Shown: piece after piece, positions 17,055-26,072 of the stretch
Position numbering within the stretch: the first letter of the stretch is position 1
How the letters are laid out: the number at the start of each line of letters is the position of its first letter
Made by a program: the position numbers and the translations under genes
Source of the DNA: Streptomyces aureus
GTDB taxonomy: Bacteria > Actinomycetota > Actinomycetes > Streptomycetales > Streptomycetaceae
DNA length: 64,000 nucleotides
Direction: 5' to 3'
Assembly (NCBI RefSeq): GCF_000725495.1
Contig: NZ_KL647039.1
Location: 396,287-460,286 of the forward strand
Notes under the pieces: model-generated
What the model was told of the DNA's origin: nothing
The model's database searches: none
Seen by the model: only the letters and a program-made list of their open reading frames with translations

Positions 17055-17708
17055 GTGAAGCGCCGCTCTTTGCCCGTTGCTACCGCGTTCGCTGTGACAA
17101 CAGCCTTGCTGCTGACGGCTTGTGGCGGTGGGGGCGACAGCACAAAGGGCAACGACAAGATCCCCGGCGCCGACACCGGCACCGCGGCTCCGGCCTCTCC
17201 CGGCCCGAGCGCATCGACGGACGTGAAGCGCCCGGACATCACTCTTCCGAGCGATCTCAGCGACAGCTTCGAGAACTGGAAGACCGGGGACACCACGAAG
17301 GACGCGGTTCTCGCCGACGTTCAGCGGAGAGTCGATGCGACGAACTACGCCATCGCCGAAGGTGATGCCGAACTGCCTGCCCTCGGCTTCTACTACCGCG
17401 GCACCGCACTGGCCGACGCCGGGGACTGGGTCACGTCCATCGTGAAGAACGGCTACTCGATCACGGGCGTCAACCGCTATTACAACCCCAAGATCGACCT
17501 CTTCGACTCCACCTCTGCGGGCGTCGTGTACTGCGAGGACCAGTCCAAGGCCTTCGCGAAGGAGCGGAAGTCGAGCAAGGTCCTCAAGACGGCCGTGACG
17601 GACAAGTCGTACGTTCTCTATACGACGCGACTCGAGAAGAACGACAAGGGCGTCTGGCAGACGACGAAGCTCGCTTCGCAGCGGGGGCACAAGTCGTGCA
17701 CCCCGTAG
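17055..17708 (+). CDS. Secreted lipoprotein (family with a remnant at 27089)
   Basis: 217 residues from GTG 17055, with GGGGAG at 17043-17048 as ribosome-binding site; an in-frame ATG at 17034 has none. VKRRSLPVATAFAVTTALLL then TACGGGG is a lipoprotein signal with lipobox LTAC. After a Gly/Thr/Pro linker comes a globular extracytoplasmic domain with LGFYYRGTALADAGDWV, VVYCEDQSKAF and a Cys-containing end (HKSC). I do not recognise a named family. Overlaps the next secreted-protein gene by 13 bp, so the two are co-expressed and may interact at the cell surface. Confidence 0.85.
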   Translation: MKRRSLPVATAFAVTTALLLTACGGGGDSTKGNDKIPGADTGTAAPASPGPSASTDVKRPDITLPSDLSDSFENWKTGDTTKDAVLADVQRRVDATNYAIAEGDAELPALGFYYRGTALADAGDWVTSIVKNGYSITGVNRYYNPKIDLFDSTSAGVVYCEDQSKAFAKERKSSKVLKTAVTDKSYVLYTTRLEKNDKGVWQTTKLASQRGHKSCTP

Positions 17709-18739
17709 CCGTCCCCGGTCGCGTCGCGGCCGCCGGCGCCCTGGCGGGGGCGCTCGCACTGATTCCCGGAACCGCCCATGCCGACTGGCCGCCGAGCGCG
17801 GGCACTCAGGGCAACACCAAGCAGAGCGCCCATTCCGACGCCGGAACCCTTGTCTCACAGGTGACCTACTCCGGCTCGGTCCGTCCTCGGGGCAGTGGCA
17901 GCGGCGCGGTTCAGCCGGTGGGTGACTGGACCCCGCCGGCGTGCTGGTACGAGCCGCGGTCTGTGGCCGAGTTCAAGAAGTACGTCGAGACGATGTACGA
18001 GGAAACGATCAACACCCCTGGTCAGGCCAACTACGCGAAGACCGCGGTCGGCCAGTTCCGGGACATCTACAAGGACGGCAAGTACAAGGACTACAACGGG
18101 GACAAGGCCGACGAGGGGAAATGGTGGGTCGCCGTCCAGAATCCCGACCGTCTCGACGACCCCGCCAGCATGGAATGCGGTGAACTCCCCTTCTGGGTGA
18201 CGAACAACGACGATCCCGGTGTCCCACAGGCCGTCACGCCCAGGATTCTCGCCGAAGCCGCCTACAACACCATCCAGCTCCCGGAGACCAAGGTCACCCT
18301 CGCGCCCCGGGACGTCACCAAGGTCAATCTCCCCACCTGGGCCTGGCTCGACAAGGCGACCTTCAAGGACGTGTCCGTGACGGCGGCGCTCGATGTCGCC
18401 GGGCTCCACATCTCGGCGACCACCACCGCGAAGCCCGTCTCGCTCCGGCTGGAACCCGGAACCGGCGACGCCGAGACCTACCCGGCCTCGGGAGAGTGCC
18501 GGCTGAACGACGACCACTCGATCGGCACCCCGTACGCCCGGGGCAAGGCCGGACAGACCCCGTCCTGCGGAATCAAGTACCTGCGCTCCTCGGGCGACGG
18601 TTCCTACAAACTCCGCGCCACCATCACCTGGGCGGTCACCTGGACCGGCACAGGAGGAGCAGGCGGCACCCTCCCCGACGGGACCTTCGGGACCACCCAG
18701 GACATCACCGTGCAGGAGATCCAGGCGGTCAACCGCTGA
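17696..18739 (+). CDS. Secreted protein, Sec signal peptide
   Basis: 347 residues from GTG 17696. Signal peptide: VAVPGRVAAAGALAGALALI then PGTAHADW, cleavage after AHA. The mature protein is beta-rich, with WTPPACWYEP, MECGELPFWV, ECRLND and PSCGIKYLRSS giving four Cys that could form two disulfides, and a C-terminal AITW/AVTWTGTGGAGG-type strand. No catalytic motif recognised. The lipoprotein gene upstream overlaps it; the WXG-like module starts 51 bp downstream, so the pair may be extracellular partners of that module. Confidence 0.85.
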   Translation: MHPVAVPGRVAAAGALAGALALIPGTAHADWPPSAGTQGNTKQSAHSDAGTLVSQVTYSGSVRPRGSGSGAVQPVGDWTPPACWYEPRSVAEFKKYVETMYEETINTPGQANYAKTAVGQFRDIYKDGKYKDYNGDKADEGKWWVAVQNPDRLDDPASMECGELPFWVTNNDDPGVPQAVTPRILAEAAYNTIQLPETKVTLAPRDVTKVNLPTWAWLDKATFKDVSVTAALDVAGLHISATTTAKPVSLRLEPGTGDAETYPASGECRLNDDHSIGTPYARGKAGQTPSCGIKYLRSSGDGSYKLRATITWAVTWTGTGGAGGTLPDGTFGTTQDITVQEIQAVNR

Positions 18740-18790
18740 GGACCGACCCGAAGCCACAGCCCGTCACGAACCCAGGAAGCGGGACCCCGT

Positions 18791-19093
18791 ATGAGTGACC
18801 TGCGCCTCGAGGACACGGTCTTCGAGGATCTGAAGAAGACGTTCTCCACGATCAGCGACCGCATGGAAGCCACCCGGCGAGGTCTGCGCGGCGCCGACGC
18901 CTCTGCCGTCGGCGAGGTCAAACTGGTCGAGGACGTGCAGGACTTCGCCGACGACTGGGGCTACGGCATCAAGCAGCTCGGGAAGCACGCCGGCGGCGCG
19001 GTCAAGATGATCGACAAGATCGCCGATTCCTTCGGCAAGCTCGACCTCGATCTCGCCGAGTCGCTCAAGGCGCCGAAGAAGAAGGGCGCGTGA
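18791..19093 (+). CDS. WXG100-like small helical protein, module 1
   Basis: 100 residues, all-helical. It has DVQDFADDWGYGIKQL (W-G-Y-G at the WXG position) and ends SFGKLDLDLAESL, an F-x-x-x-D variant of the T7 secretion motif, with a Lys-rich tail. It is followed after 1 bp by a 427-residue WXG/hairpin protein, the same pairing as at 30456/29176 and 25758/24358. In Firmicute T7SS, small helical Lap proteins encoded before LXG toxins act as targeting partners; an analogous role here is inferred from gene order and motif. Confidence 0.82.
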   Translation: MSDLRLEDTVFEDLKKTFSTISDRMEATRRGLRGADASAVGEVKLVEDVQDFADDWGYGIKQLGKHAGGAVKMIDKIADSFGKLDLDLAESLKAPKKKGA

Positions 19094-19094
19094 G

Positions 19095-20378
19095 GTGACG
19101 AAGCGTCCGGCGTTCCCCCACATCGGGTGGGACCCCACTCCCGGGGACGTCGAGGACACCCGGGAGCTCGCCCGGAAGCTCGGGAGCCTGGCGGGCGAGC
19201 TGGGAACGGCCCTGAAAGAGCTCGAGCAGATCGAGGCGGGGGCCTGGAAGGGCAAGACCGCGGTCGCCTTCACCGAGTACATCGGTGACGACGTCACGCC
19301 TCTGATCCGCAAGAGCCACGATTCCTTCGGCAAGGCATCCCGTGCACTGCACCGGTGGGCCAACGAACTGCACGGCTTCCAGGACGAGGCCGACCGTCTC
19401 GAAAAGACGGCCGGGGAGAAGCTCGAGGCCAAGGACAAGGCCGAACAGAAGGCCGAGGGCAAGGGCAGCGAGGACCTGGCCAAGACGTCGAGTGCGGTGA
19501 ACGAGGTCACCAGCAAGGTCCACGACCTCGAGGACCGCTACCGGCGGGCTGCCGGGCTGATCGGCAAGGAGCTCGACAAGGCGGGGGACATCGCACCGGA
19601 CGAACCCGACTTCTGGGACAAGCTGGGCCACGGCATCACGGACGCCTGGGACGCCACCGGCCAGTGGATCCAGGATCACGCCGACATGATCAAACTGATC
19701 GGCGACCTGCTGAGCGACCTGACGGCAGTTCTGGGACTGCTGGCCATCGTCACGCTCCCCTTCCCCCCTCTGGCGGCGGTCTTCGGTACCGCGGCCCTTC
19801 TCGCGAGCGGGCTCGCCCTGGCCGCCCACGGACTGGCCAAGGCCGCCGGCGCCGATGTCGGCTGGATGCAGATCGGAATGGACGCGGTCGGCCTGATGCC
19901 GGGAATCGGCATGTTCGGCAAGGGCATCAAGGTGGCCGGGGAAACCGCCGACATCGCCCGGGTCGCGGCAGCCGGAAAGGTCGCCGCGCTGGGTAAGGGA
20001 TTCCAGGCGACCGACATCGGCAGTTCGCGCATCCTGATGGCCTTCGGCAAGTCCTCGAACGGGCTCGCCGGCGGACTGGGCAAGGCCGGACTGGTCAAGA
20101 TCGGCGGCATGTCCGACCACGTCTTCGAGGTGTCGCACGGAAGCAGTGGCCTCATGTCCCGCATGGGAGGCCTCTCGAGCGCCGGCTATCACGAGGGCCA
20201 GTGGATGGGCTCCAAGGGGCTGAACATGATCCCCGGGGTGAAGATCAACCCGATGGGTGCGGGCATCGCCATCGATGCCGGTCTCAAGATCTTCCCCAAG
20301 ATCGTCCCCATTCATCAGCACATAGGCGAGGCGCTCTTCCCCGGTGACCAGTTCGAGAAGGCCGCGTCGGGAGGTTGA
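19095..20378 (+). CDS. WXG/hairpin T7SS substrate-like protein, module 1
   Basis: 427 residues, GTG 19095. N-terminus: GWDPTPGDVEDTRELARKL, a helix, then GAWKGKTAVAFTEYIGDDV (WKG in the WXG position), a coiled coil rich in Lys/Glu (~110-165), a hydrophobic pair (LLSDLTAVLGLLAIVTLPF, AAVFGTAALLASGLALAAHG) and the motif IGMDAVGLMPGIGMFGKGIK. The C-terminal ~120 residues are Gly-rich (GLAGGLGKAG, GLMSRMGGLSS) and match no toxin domain I know. The same plan occurs in the Rhs toxin and the proteins at 24358 and 29176, so a secreted effector or structural component is likely. Confidence 0.85.
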   Translation: MTKRPAFPHIGWDPTPGDVEDTRELARKLGSLAGELGTALKELEQIEAGAWKGKTAVAFTEYIGDDVTPLIRKSHDSFGKASRALHRWANELHGFQDEADRLEKTAGEKLEAKDKAEQKAEGKGSEDLAKTSSAVNEVTSKVHDLEDRYRRAAGLIGKELDKAGDIAPDEPDFWDKLGHGITDAWDATGQWIQDHADMIKLIGDLLSDLTAVLGLLAIVTLPFPPLAAVFGTAALLASGLALAAHGLAKAAGADVGWMQIGMDAVGLMPGIGMFGKGIKVAGETADIARVAAAGKVAALGKGFQATDIGSSRILMAFGKSSNGLAGGLGKAGLVKIGGMSDHVFEVSHGSSGLMSRMGGLSSAGYHEGQWMGSKGLNMIPGVKINPMGAGIAIDAGLKIFPKIVPIHQHIGEALFPGDQFEKAASGG

Positions 20379-20454
20379 GCATCGACACGAAGCGGCGAGC
20401 AGACGATATGCCTCGGCTCACGAGAGCCGTCGGGCAGGGAAGATGTGTGCGGAC

Positions 20455-21369
20455 ATGAACGTCTGGCAGCCCGATCCGGGGGAGACACTCCTCGCCCGCG
20501 CCCCAGTCGCCTTCGCCACGGGAGCGGCCACGCCCGTCAGGGGCATGCGGTGGTTCCGGGGCCCCGAACGCCATGACATCCAGGACGAGTTGCCGGGCTG
20601 GCCGCAGGGGCCGACGTACAGGGCTCGTTCCGCGGGCGACTCGGCGGCGCGGAGAACCGTCAAGGGGACCGCCCTGGCCGTGGGGGTCGCCGTCATGGGC
20701 GTCTTCTCCTCGGCCGGAGGCAACCTCAGCGGCAGCGCCTTCCCCCGCTCCGGCTCCGACGCCCCGGACGACCGGGACAACGAGGTCCGGGACTTCCCCG
20801 TCGTGTGGGCCGCACCCGGCACCATCGCCCGCACGCTGCCCTGGCGACTCGACCCCGGACGTTCGGACGGGAAGCTCTACGGCACCCACGCCATCGTCAC
20901 AGACCGACGACTGGTCGTCGTGGGCTTCCCTTTCCACAAGAAGGATCCGAGGAACATCGACGACCAGCTCCTCTGGGAAGTCCCGCGTTCGGCCGTACGT
21001 CGCGTCGAGCGGAAGGATTTCAAGGACGGCAGTGATTTCACCGTCACCTTCATGGATGACTCTTGGTGCAGGCTGAGCAGCATCAGGCGTCAACGCCTGA
21101 CACGTCATCTGGTCAGCCCGATCGAGCTGTTGTCCAAGGACTCCCTCACCGAGGCGCAGCGATCGGCCGTAGCGACCTACACGTCGAGGATTCAGGCGCC
21201 CGATGGCGTTTCCCCTGTGATCAGCCGCCCCCCGGGGGGCCACTACCGAGTCGAGTTCCTGCTTCCGAGCAAGCTCGATGCGTTCTTCGGCGCCTCGGAA
21301 ACGAACATGCTGATGGATTCGACGGGGCGAGAAGTCCAGCCTGCGGACTACCGCCCGGAAGACCTCTGA
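20455..21369 (+). CDS. PH-like (bacterial) protein, module 1
   Basis: 304 residues from ATG 20455 (MNVWQPDPGETLLARAPVAF); an ATG at 20443 would add four residues. A Gly/Ser segment (VGVAVMGVFSSAGGNLSGS) may touch the membrane. The second half has TDRRLVVVGF, LLWEVPRSAVRRVERKDF, DFTVTFMDDSW, the strand-Trp-strand pattern of bacterial PH-type domains. The protein encoded at 26384 shows the matching pattern (AEGRIVLAAPP ... VSFSDGSWLML). PH-like proteins usually act at the membrane as scaffolds. It follows the substrate-like gene in the same direction. Confidence 0.75.
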   Translation: MNVWQPDPGETLLARAPVAFATGAATPVRGMRWFRGPERHDIQDELPGWPQGPTYRARSAGDSAARRTVKGTALAVGVAVMGVFSSAGGNLSGSAFPRSGSDAPDDRDNEVRDFPVVWAAPGTIARTLPWRLDPGRSDGKLYGTHAIVTDRRLVVVGFPFHKKDPRNIDDQLLWEVPRSAVRRVERKDFKDGSDFTVTFMDDSWCRLSSIRRQRLTRHLVSPIELLSKDSLTEAQRSAVATYTSRIQAPDGVSPVISRPPGGHYRVEFLLPSKLDAFFGASETNMLMDSTGREVQPADYRPEDL

Positions 21370-21412
21370 TGTCCCACTCCCGCTCCTGCCCAGAACGGTC
21401 TCGATCTCCTTG

Positions 21413-22144
21413 GTGACCTCCGACGATGCGGTGCGCGTCGTTCCCCTCACGGCGCCCCACGACGAGCCGCCACCCCTATGGTTCCTGGTTCCCGAGGGCT
21501 TCTTCGCGCTTCCCGTCGCCGCGACTCCCGAAGCCCGGACGGAGCGTGCCCACGCTTTCGTACGCGAGCTCTACTCACGTGGTGACGACGAGGTCTGGGG
21601 CCCGGCGGCCCCGTACTACGCGGGAATCGCCGAACTCATGGCGAAGAGCGGAATCTCGTACGCGGCGATGGGGCTGTTCTCCACGGTCTCCGACGGGGCC
21701 GAGCCCGACGGGGCGGCCGCCCGGCACGAGCTCGCGGAGGGCGCAGCCCAGTGCTCCTTCACCGTGGCGGCCATCCCGACCGACCAGACCGCGAGCGACA
21801 CCGACGTGGTCGCCCAGGGCATTCTGGCCATCCTCTCGGGCGACCCGTACAACGACGCCCGCTGGCTCGAACTGCCCTGCGGTCCCGCGGTGTCCTGCGT
21901 CACGCTGCGCCAGTACACGCTCGGTCCGGAGGCAACGGCGGCGGACGGCACGTCGGATCTCATGACCGGACAGATCCAGGTACACGTCCCCTTCCCGACC
22001 GGACCTTTCACCGCCGTGTTCACCCTCTTCACGGCCTCCATGGACTACTGGGCCGAATTCTGCGACCTCCTCGTGGCCGTTCTGCGGACCGTTTCCTTCG
22101 TCGACCCCGTCGGGGACACCGGGCCGACGGCTGGACCGGGCTGA
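21413..22144 (+). CDS. P2-family small protein, module 1
   Basis: About 243 residues, GTG 21413 (a TTG at 21410 is also in frame). Soluble. C-terminal half: IQVHVPFPTGPFTAVFTLF, then YWAEFCDLLVAVLRTVSFV. This ending is shared with the P2 proteins at 22149 and 27893 and, more distantly, with the P1 proteins, so P1 and P2 look like branches of one superfamily. The mid-section ELPCGPAVSC matches ELPCGPAVVC in the 27893 protein and PAGPAVR in the 22149 and 22748 proteins. Function unknown; one is present in every module. It converges with the next gene with only 4 bp between. Confidence 0.78.
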   Translation: MTSDDAVRVVPLTAPHDEPPPLWFLVPEGFFALPVAATPEARTERAHAFVRELYSRGDDEVWGPAAPYYAGIAELMAKSGISYAAMGLFSTVSDGAEPDGAAARHELAEGAAQCSFTVAAIPTDQTASDTDVVAQGILAILSGDPYNDARWLELPCGPAVSCVTLRQYTLGPEATAADGTSDLMTGQIQVHVPFPTGPFTAVFTLFTASMDYWAEFCDLLVAVLRTVSFVDPVGDTGPTAGPG

Positions 22145-22148
22145 GCAA

Positions 22149-22748
22149 TCAGCCGGTGGGTCTCACCGTGATCGTCTGCGCCAGGCTGTCCGTCAGTGCG
22201 CACAGGGCGTCGGTGTGGGCGAGGGCGCGCCAGGAGGTGAGCAGGACCAGGCCCCACTTCTCGTCCGGGCAGATGCCGTAGGCGCAGGTCTCCAGGATCG
22301 TGCCCGTCCCGTCGCGGTCCGGCTCCTGGACGTACGCGTGCCGGACCCGGACGGCCGGTCCGGCCGGCACCGCACGCCGCTCGGCCTCGGGCGGACGGAA
22401 CGAGCGGTCCGTCGGCATGGCCAGATAGCGGTGGAGCAGCTCGACGGTGACGGCCGGATACGTGTCGTCGGCGACCAGCGGGGACAGCTCGACGCGGGCC
22501 AGCTCCCCGAGCGTCGGCTCGGGAACGTACGAGAGCGCGACGATCGGGCCACGGCTGCGCGCGTCGGCCGCCGCTTCACCCAGTTCGACGGCGAGCGCCT
22601 CGGCCAGCCGCGCGTCGGCGCCCGCTCCCAGGCGGCGCCGGGCCGCGTCCAGCGCCCAGACGTCCAGATCGACGGGGCCGCGCACGGGGAGGGAGACGGC
22701 GTCGTCGGGCGCCTGCATGAGGACGGTGGAATCGGAGTACGCGGGCAT
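22149..22748 (-). CDS. P2-family small protein, module 2
   Basis: 199 residues from ATG 22748, which overlaps the stop of the P1 gene (ATGA); GTG 22760 is an in-frame alternative. Contains SLPVRGPVDLDVWALDAARR, GPIVALSYVPEPTLGE, VPAGPAVRVRHAYVQEP and the ending WGLVLLTSWRALAHTDALC then ALTDSLAQTITV, the family's closing strand-helix-strand. No signal peptide or membrane segment. Last gene of the module-2 transcript (minus strand), so it probably works in the cytoplasm with the P1 protein. Confidence 0.75.
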   Translation of the reverse strand: MPAYSDSTVLMQAPDDAVSLPVRGPVDLDVWALDAARRRLGAGADARLAEALAVELGEAAADARSRGPIVALSYVPEPTLGELARVELSPLVADDTYPAVTVELLHRYLAMPTDRSFRPPEAERRAVPAGPAVRVRHAYVQEPDRDGTGTILETCAYGICPDEKWGLVLLTSWRALAHTDALCALTDSLAQTITVRPTG

Positions 22749-23464
22749 CAGGCCATCCACTGGAGTGTGCGGGCGATCGAGTCGAAGAGCGTCACCAGCG
22801 CGTCCGCCAGCGGCTCCATGGGGGTGGAGAAGGAGAGCAGCAGACGCAGGTCGCTGTTCGGGACGGCGAGGTGGACGTCCAGGTGGGTGACGGTGAGCCT
22901 GTTGCCGTCCGGGTCGTCGGGTGCCGGCCGACGGCGGTGGAGGTGGCGTACGGCCGGACCGGCGGGCAGCTCGACGGTGTTGACGTCGGCGCCGCTCGCG
23001 GCGAGCGCCACGGCGGTGTCGGCCAGGCCCCCGGGGGTGGTCCCGGGCGGCGGACGCAGCAGGGTCACGACCAGTCCGGCGGACACCGGAACCTGCCCGA
23101 TGACCTGGTTGACGAGGTACATCTCCACCCCGCCGTTCGCGTGCGCGGCCTCGGCCTGGTCCCGGATCCGTTCCGCCAGCGCCGCTTTGAGCTGCGGTGT
23201 CGCCCTCGTTCCGCGCAGCCCTCGCTGGACGAGTTTGTCGATGCGATGGGGCCAGCGTTCCGGGTCGAGGACGACCCGTTCCCAGCCTTCGGGGGCGGCG
23301 AGCCGGTAGTCGGAGGGCGGCGCGAGGACAGGCGCCGGTCCCGGTCCCGGTCCCATCTCCGCCCCCACCCCAGTCTCAGTCCCGGCCCCTGCACCTGCCC
23401 CAGCCCGGACGATTTCGCCCACCCCCCGCTGAGCCGCCGTGCCGTTGTCCGACCGTCCCGTCAT
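22748..23464 (-). CDS. P1-family small protein, module 2 (possible chaperone)
   Basis: 238 residues; the ATG overlaps the stop of the membrane-protein gene (ATGA at 23461-23464). A Gly/Ala/Pro-rich lead (residues ~15-50) precedes APPSDYRLAAPEGWERVVLD, and the C-terminus reads LRLLLSFSTPMEPLADALV then TLFDSIARTLQW. Both motifs recur in the 27351 protein (APSDYRLLVPRDWFRVDL ... AIAHSLRW). The Y-x-L-x-x-P-x-x-W opening and FDxIAxTLxW ending recall Mog1/PsbP-like proteins. It sits between the membrane protein and P2, all with overlapping stop/start codons. Confidence 0.78.
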   Translation of the reverse strand: MTGRSDNGTAAQRGVGEIVRAGAGAGAGTETGVGAEMGPGPGPAPVLAPPSDYRLAAPEGWERVVLDPERWPHRIDKLVQRGLRGTRATPQLKAALAERIRDQAEAAHANGGVEMYLVNQVIGQVPVSAGLVVTLLRPPPGTTPGGLADTAVALAASGADVNTVELPAGPAVRHLHRRRPAPDDPDGNRLTVTHLDVHLAVPNSDLRLLLSFSTPMEPLADALVTLFDSIARTLQWMA

Positions 23465-24291
23465 TCCGTTCGTCCTCCCGTTCGCTCTCCGCCGGGCTCT
23501 CCGCCGGGCTCACCGCTCCGCCGTGCACGTCCCAGCACCACGGCGCACGCCGGAGCGAGGATCAGAACAGCGGCGGCGCCCAGGGCGACGACCGCGCCCG
23601 CCGTGCCTCCGATCTCGGACCTGGTCCCGAGGAAGGGCCGGTAGTGGCCCGCCGGATCGACGACGGCGATGTCCCTGAGGCCGGCCCGGTCGGCGCAGTT
23701 CTCCCTGTTGCCGAGCACCTGCCGGACGGAACCGTCCTGGAGCCGGACCCTGCAGTACGTCTCCCGGGTGCCGTGCGTCCACTGATGGAGCGGTCGGACG
23801 ATCGTCACCGGCTGCTCGGCGCCTCGTAGCCGCAGGTACCACTGCTGGGTGCCGAAGGAGCCGGCGGCGACCAGGACGGCGTACGCCGCCACCGTGATCC
23901 ACCGCAGGACGAGGCCTCCGCGCGACGCGCGCGTCCTGAGGGCCGCGAAGAGGACGCCCAGTCCGCAGACCACGCCCACCAGCAGCGCGGTCTCTCCCAG
24001 GACGAGAGTGGAGGCCTCGGTGAGGACCACCCCGGCGAGGGCCGACAGGAACAGCACCACCCACGGCCGTACGGCGGTCCGCTGCGCCGGTCCCTCGTCG
24101 TCACCGGGGCGACGCGGCCGCGAGGCGCTGGTGAACTCGGAGAGCACCGCGCGCACCTTCGGCATTCCGCCGTCGCCGGCGGCCATGCGGCGCAGTTCCG
24201 GCAGGCCCGTGCCGATCTGTTCCAGCGTGCGGCGCCCGTCCTCCGGCAGCCGCGCGAACAGGTCGTCGACCGACTCCTCTTCGTTCACCAC
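23461..24291 (-). CDS. Multi-pass membrane protein, module 2
   Basis: 276 residues. A cytoplasmic N-terminal ~75 residues (DDLFARLPEDGRRTLEQIG) is followed by hydrophobic segments VVLFLSALAGVVLTEASTLV, ALLVGVVCGLGVLFAALR, WITVAAYAVLVAAGSFG and a C-terminal one (AVVALGAAAVLILAPACAVV), with an extracytoplasmic loop containing YCRVRLQDGS and NRENCADRAG (two Cys). Position matches the 28591 membrane protein of module 3, although sequence similarity is not evident. It may anchor or receive the module's secreted protein. Family not recognised. Confidence 0.75.
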   Translation of the reverse strand: MVNEEESVDDLFARLPEDGRRTLEQIGTGLPELRRMAAGDGGMPKVRAVLSEFTSASRPRRPGDDEGPAQRTAVRPWVVLFLSALAGVVLTEASTLVLGETALLVGVVCGLGVLFAALRTRASRGGLVLRWITVAAYAVLVAAGSFGTQQWYLRLRGAEQPVTIVRPLHQWTHGTRETYCRVRLQDGSVRQVLGNRENCADRAGLRDIAVVDPAGHYRPFLGTRSEIGGTAGAVVALGAAAVLILAPACAVVLGRARRSGEPGGEPGGERTGGRTE

Positions 24292-24357
24292 TCGATCCTC
24301 GGTTCTGCGTGGCGGCCCGCGCCCGCCCTGTCCTCGGGTCTGCCGCCTTCGCCGGTC

Positions 24358-25761
24358 TCACCCACTCGCGTGCCACGTCCAGTTGTAGAACGGGATGCCG
24401 CCGGCGCCGATCCCGGGAATCTCCTTCAGCCCGCTCAGGAGGTTGGGGCCGGTGGCCTTCGACTCGCCTTCGCCGACCGGCGCCAGGTTGGACCAGCCGA
24501 GTGCGAGGGGCAGGGTCTGGCTGCCGATGTAGAGGGCCTTGCCGAGTCCCGCCATGGTCTTGAACGACGAACCGGAGATCTGCGCCAGCTTGGGGGCTCC
24601 CTCGGTGAGCAGGCTTGCCTCCTTGGGCAGTTGACCTGCGGCCACCCGGATGTCGTCCACGTACGCCTTGACGTCCAGCGATTCCTTGACGACCGACCGC
24701 ATACGGGGCAGGAGCTCGGCCGGTCCCTCGGCCAGCGCCTTGCCGATCTGGCCGGGCTTCACCCCGTTGAGGGCTTCGGCGAGGCCTCGGGCCGCCGCCG
24801 GGTTCAGTCCGGCCTCCCGTGCCAGGCCCACGTCCTTGAGGGCGGAGGACCCGCGGGCGGCCACGGCGGCCTCCTTGGCCGTGGTGCCGAGCAGACGGCC
24901 GGCGCCGAAGGACAGGACGCCGATCGCGTCGATGGCGACGTCCAGCCACGTGCCCTTGCCGTCGAGCGCGGAAACGGTGTCGCAGACCAGCGCCACGACC
25001 GAGGCGATCAGGGCCAGGGCGGCGAGCACCTCTCCTAGTACCGGTACCCAGCTCAGGACCAGGGCCAGTACGCCGAGGACGGCCGCCGCGACTCCGGCCC
25101 AGTGCCCGATGTCCGCGACCCAGTCCTTCCAGTTGTCCCACCAGTGGTGCTGGGGATCCTTCAGGCCGTCGTGCTCGACGGCGTCGTGGATGGCCGCCTT
25201 GGCGTATCCGGCCTGGGCGTCGCGGTAGGACAGGGCCCGTCGAAGGTCGGCCCTGGCGCTGTCCAGGTCCGCGTCGGCGCAGTCCTTCTGCTTGTCCAGC
25301 TTGTGCTTGTCGGGGTGTTCGTCGGGTCCCGGGTGCTGGTCGAGCTGCTTCTGGCAGTGGCTGCGGTCCGCATCGGCGGTCTTGGCCCTGGTCAGGGCGG
25401 CCCGGACGAGGTTCTGGGCGTGATCGAGCGCGGTGGCCCAGTCCGTGTGCCCGTGTTCGTCGGCGGGGGCGCTGCCCACCGTGGTGCCCAGGGCTTCGGC
25501 TGCGGCCGCGTACCGCTGGTGGGACTTGGTGAGGAGTCCGACCGTGTCACCGGTCTTCTTCTGGAACTCACGGCCGGCGTCGGAGTCCCATCCGTTGCCG
25601 TCGACCAAATTGTGCAGTTTGGCGGCCTGTTCCTGGATCAGGGCGGCGGTGTCGGCGATGCGTTTGCCGAGCCGGGCGACCTCGTAGGGGTCACCCGGGG
25701 TGAACTCCTTGTCGTCGTAGCGCGCGGTCTGCCAGTCGACACCGGGGAAGTCGTCGCTCAC
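24358..25761 (-). CDS. WXG/hairpin T7SS substrate-like protein, module 2
   Basis: 467 residues from GTG 25761, overlapping the upstream small gene's stop (GTGA). N-terminus: FTPGDPYEVARLGKRIADT, then GNGWDSDAGREFQKKTGDTV (WDSDAGR replaces WXG), a His/Asp/Lys-rich coiled coil with HCQKQLDQHPGPDEHPDKHK, a hydrophobic pair (GVAAAVLGVLALVLSWVPVL, VLAALALIASVVALVCDTV) and WLDVAIDAIGVLSFGAGRLL. The C-terminus (NLLSGLKEIPGIGAGGIPFY) matches no toxin. The N-terminal 60 residues are strongly similar to the module-3 protein (PGDPHEVARLGKKL ... GWDSDAGRAF). Confidence 0.85.
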   Translation of the reverse strand: MSDDFPGVDWQTARYDDKEFTPGDPYEVARLGKRIADTAALIQEQAAKLHNLVDGNGWDSDAGREFQKKTGDTVGLLTKSHQRYAAAAEALGTTVGSAPADEHGHTDWATALDHAQNLVRAALTRAKTADADRSHCQKQLDQHPGPDEHPDKHKLDKQKDCADADLDSARADLRRALSYRDAQAGYAKAAIHDAVEHDGLKDPQHHWWDNWKDWVADIGHWAGVAAAVLGVLALVLSWVPVLGEVLAALALIASVVALVCDTVSALDGKGTWLDVAIDAIGVLSFGAGRLLGTTAKEAAVAARGSSALKDVGLAREAGLNPAAARGLAEALNGVKPGQIGKALAEGPAELLPRMRSVVKESLDVKAYVDDIRVAAGQLPKEASLLTEGAPKLAQISGSSFKTMAGLGKALYIGSQTLPLALGWSNLAPVGEGESKATGPNLLSGLKEIPGIGAGGIPFYNWTWHASG

Positions 25762-26072
25762 TTGCCCTCGCCGCCCTTGCCCGCCTGGGACTTGAGCAGC
25801 GCGTCGGCGAGATGCTGGTCCAGGCCGTCGTAGGCCTTGGCGGCCTCTTCCGCGGTCCGGCCGAGGAACTCCAGGCCGTCGCAGAGCTGTTTGCGCTTCT
25901 TCTTCCAGTCGTCGGCGAAGGCGTCGAGGGCTTCGGCGACCTCTCCCGATCCCATCTCGGCGTCGTAGGAGTCGACGAGGTCCTTGGCGTGTTCGAAGTG
26001 GCCCTTCAGTTTCGCGACGGAGCGGCCTATCTCCCGCAGTTCCGTCGTCGACACCGCTATGTGATCCGCCAC
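25758..26072 (-). CDS. WXG100-like small helical protein, module 2
   Basis: 104 residues from GTG 26072 (VADHIAVSTTELREIGRSVA), with a G-rich stretch just upstream; longer in-frame extensions to 26411 cross the promoter region and look non-coding. Helix-turn-helix with ALDAFADDWKKKRKQL (W at the WXG position), then AAKAYDGLDQHLADALL, containing a perfect Y-x-x-x-D. It closely parallels the 30456 protein (FDDFSDTWKKNRKKL ... AAKAYEDIDHKLAEAL). First gene of the module-2 transcript, overlapping the substrate gene. Confidence 0.85.
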   Translation of the reverse strand: MADHIAVSTTELREIGRSVAKLKGHFEHAKDLVDSYDAEMGSGEVAEALDAFADDWKKKRKQLCDGLEFLGRTAEEAAKAYDGLDQHLADALLKSQAGKGGEGK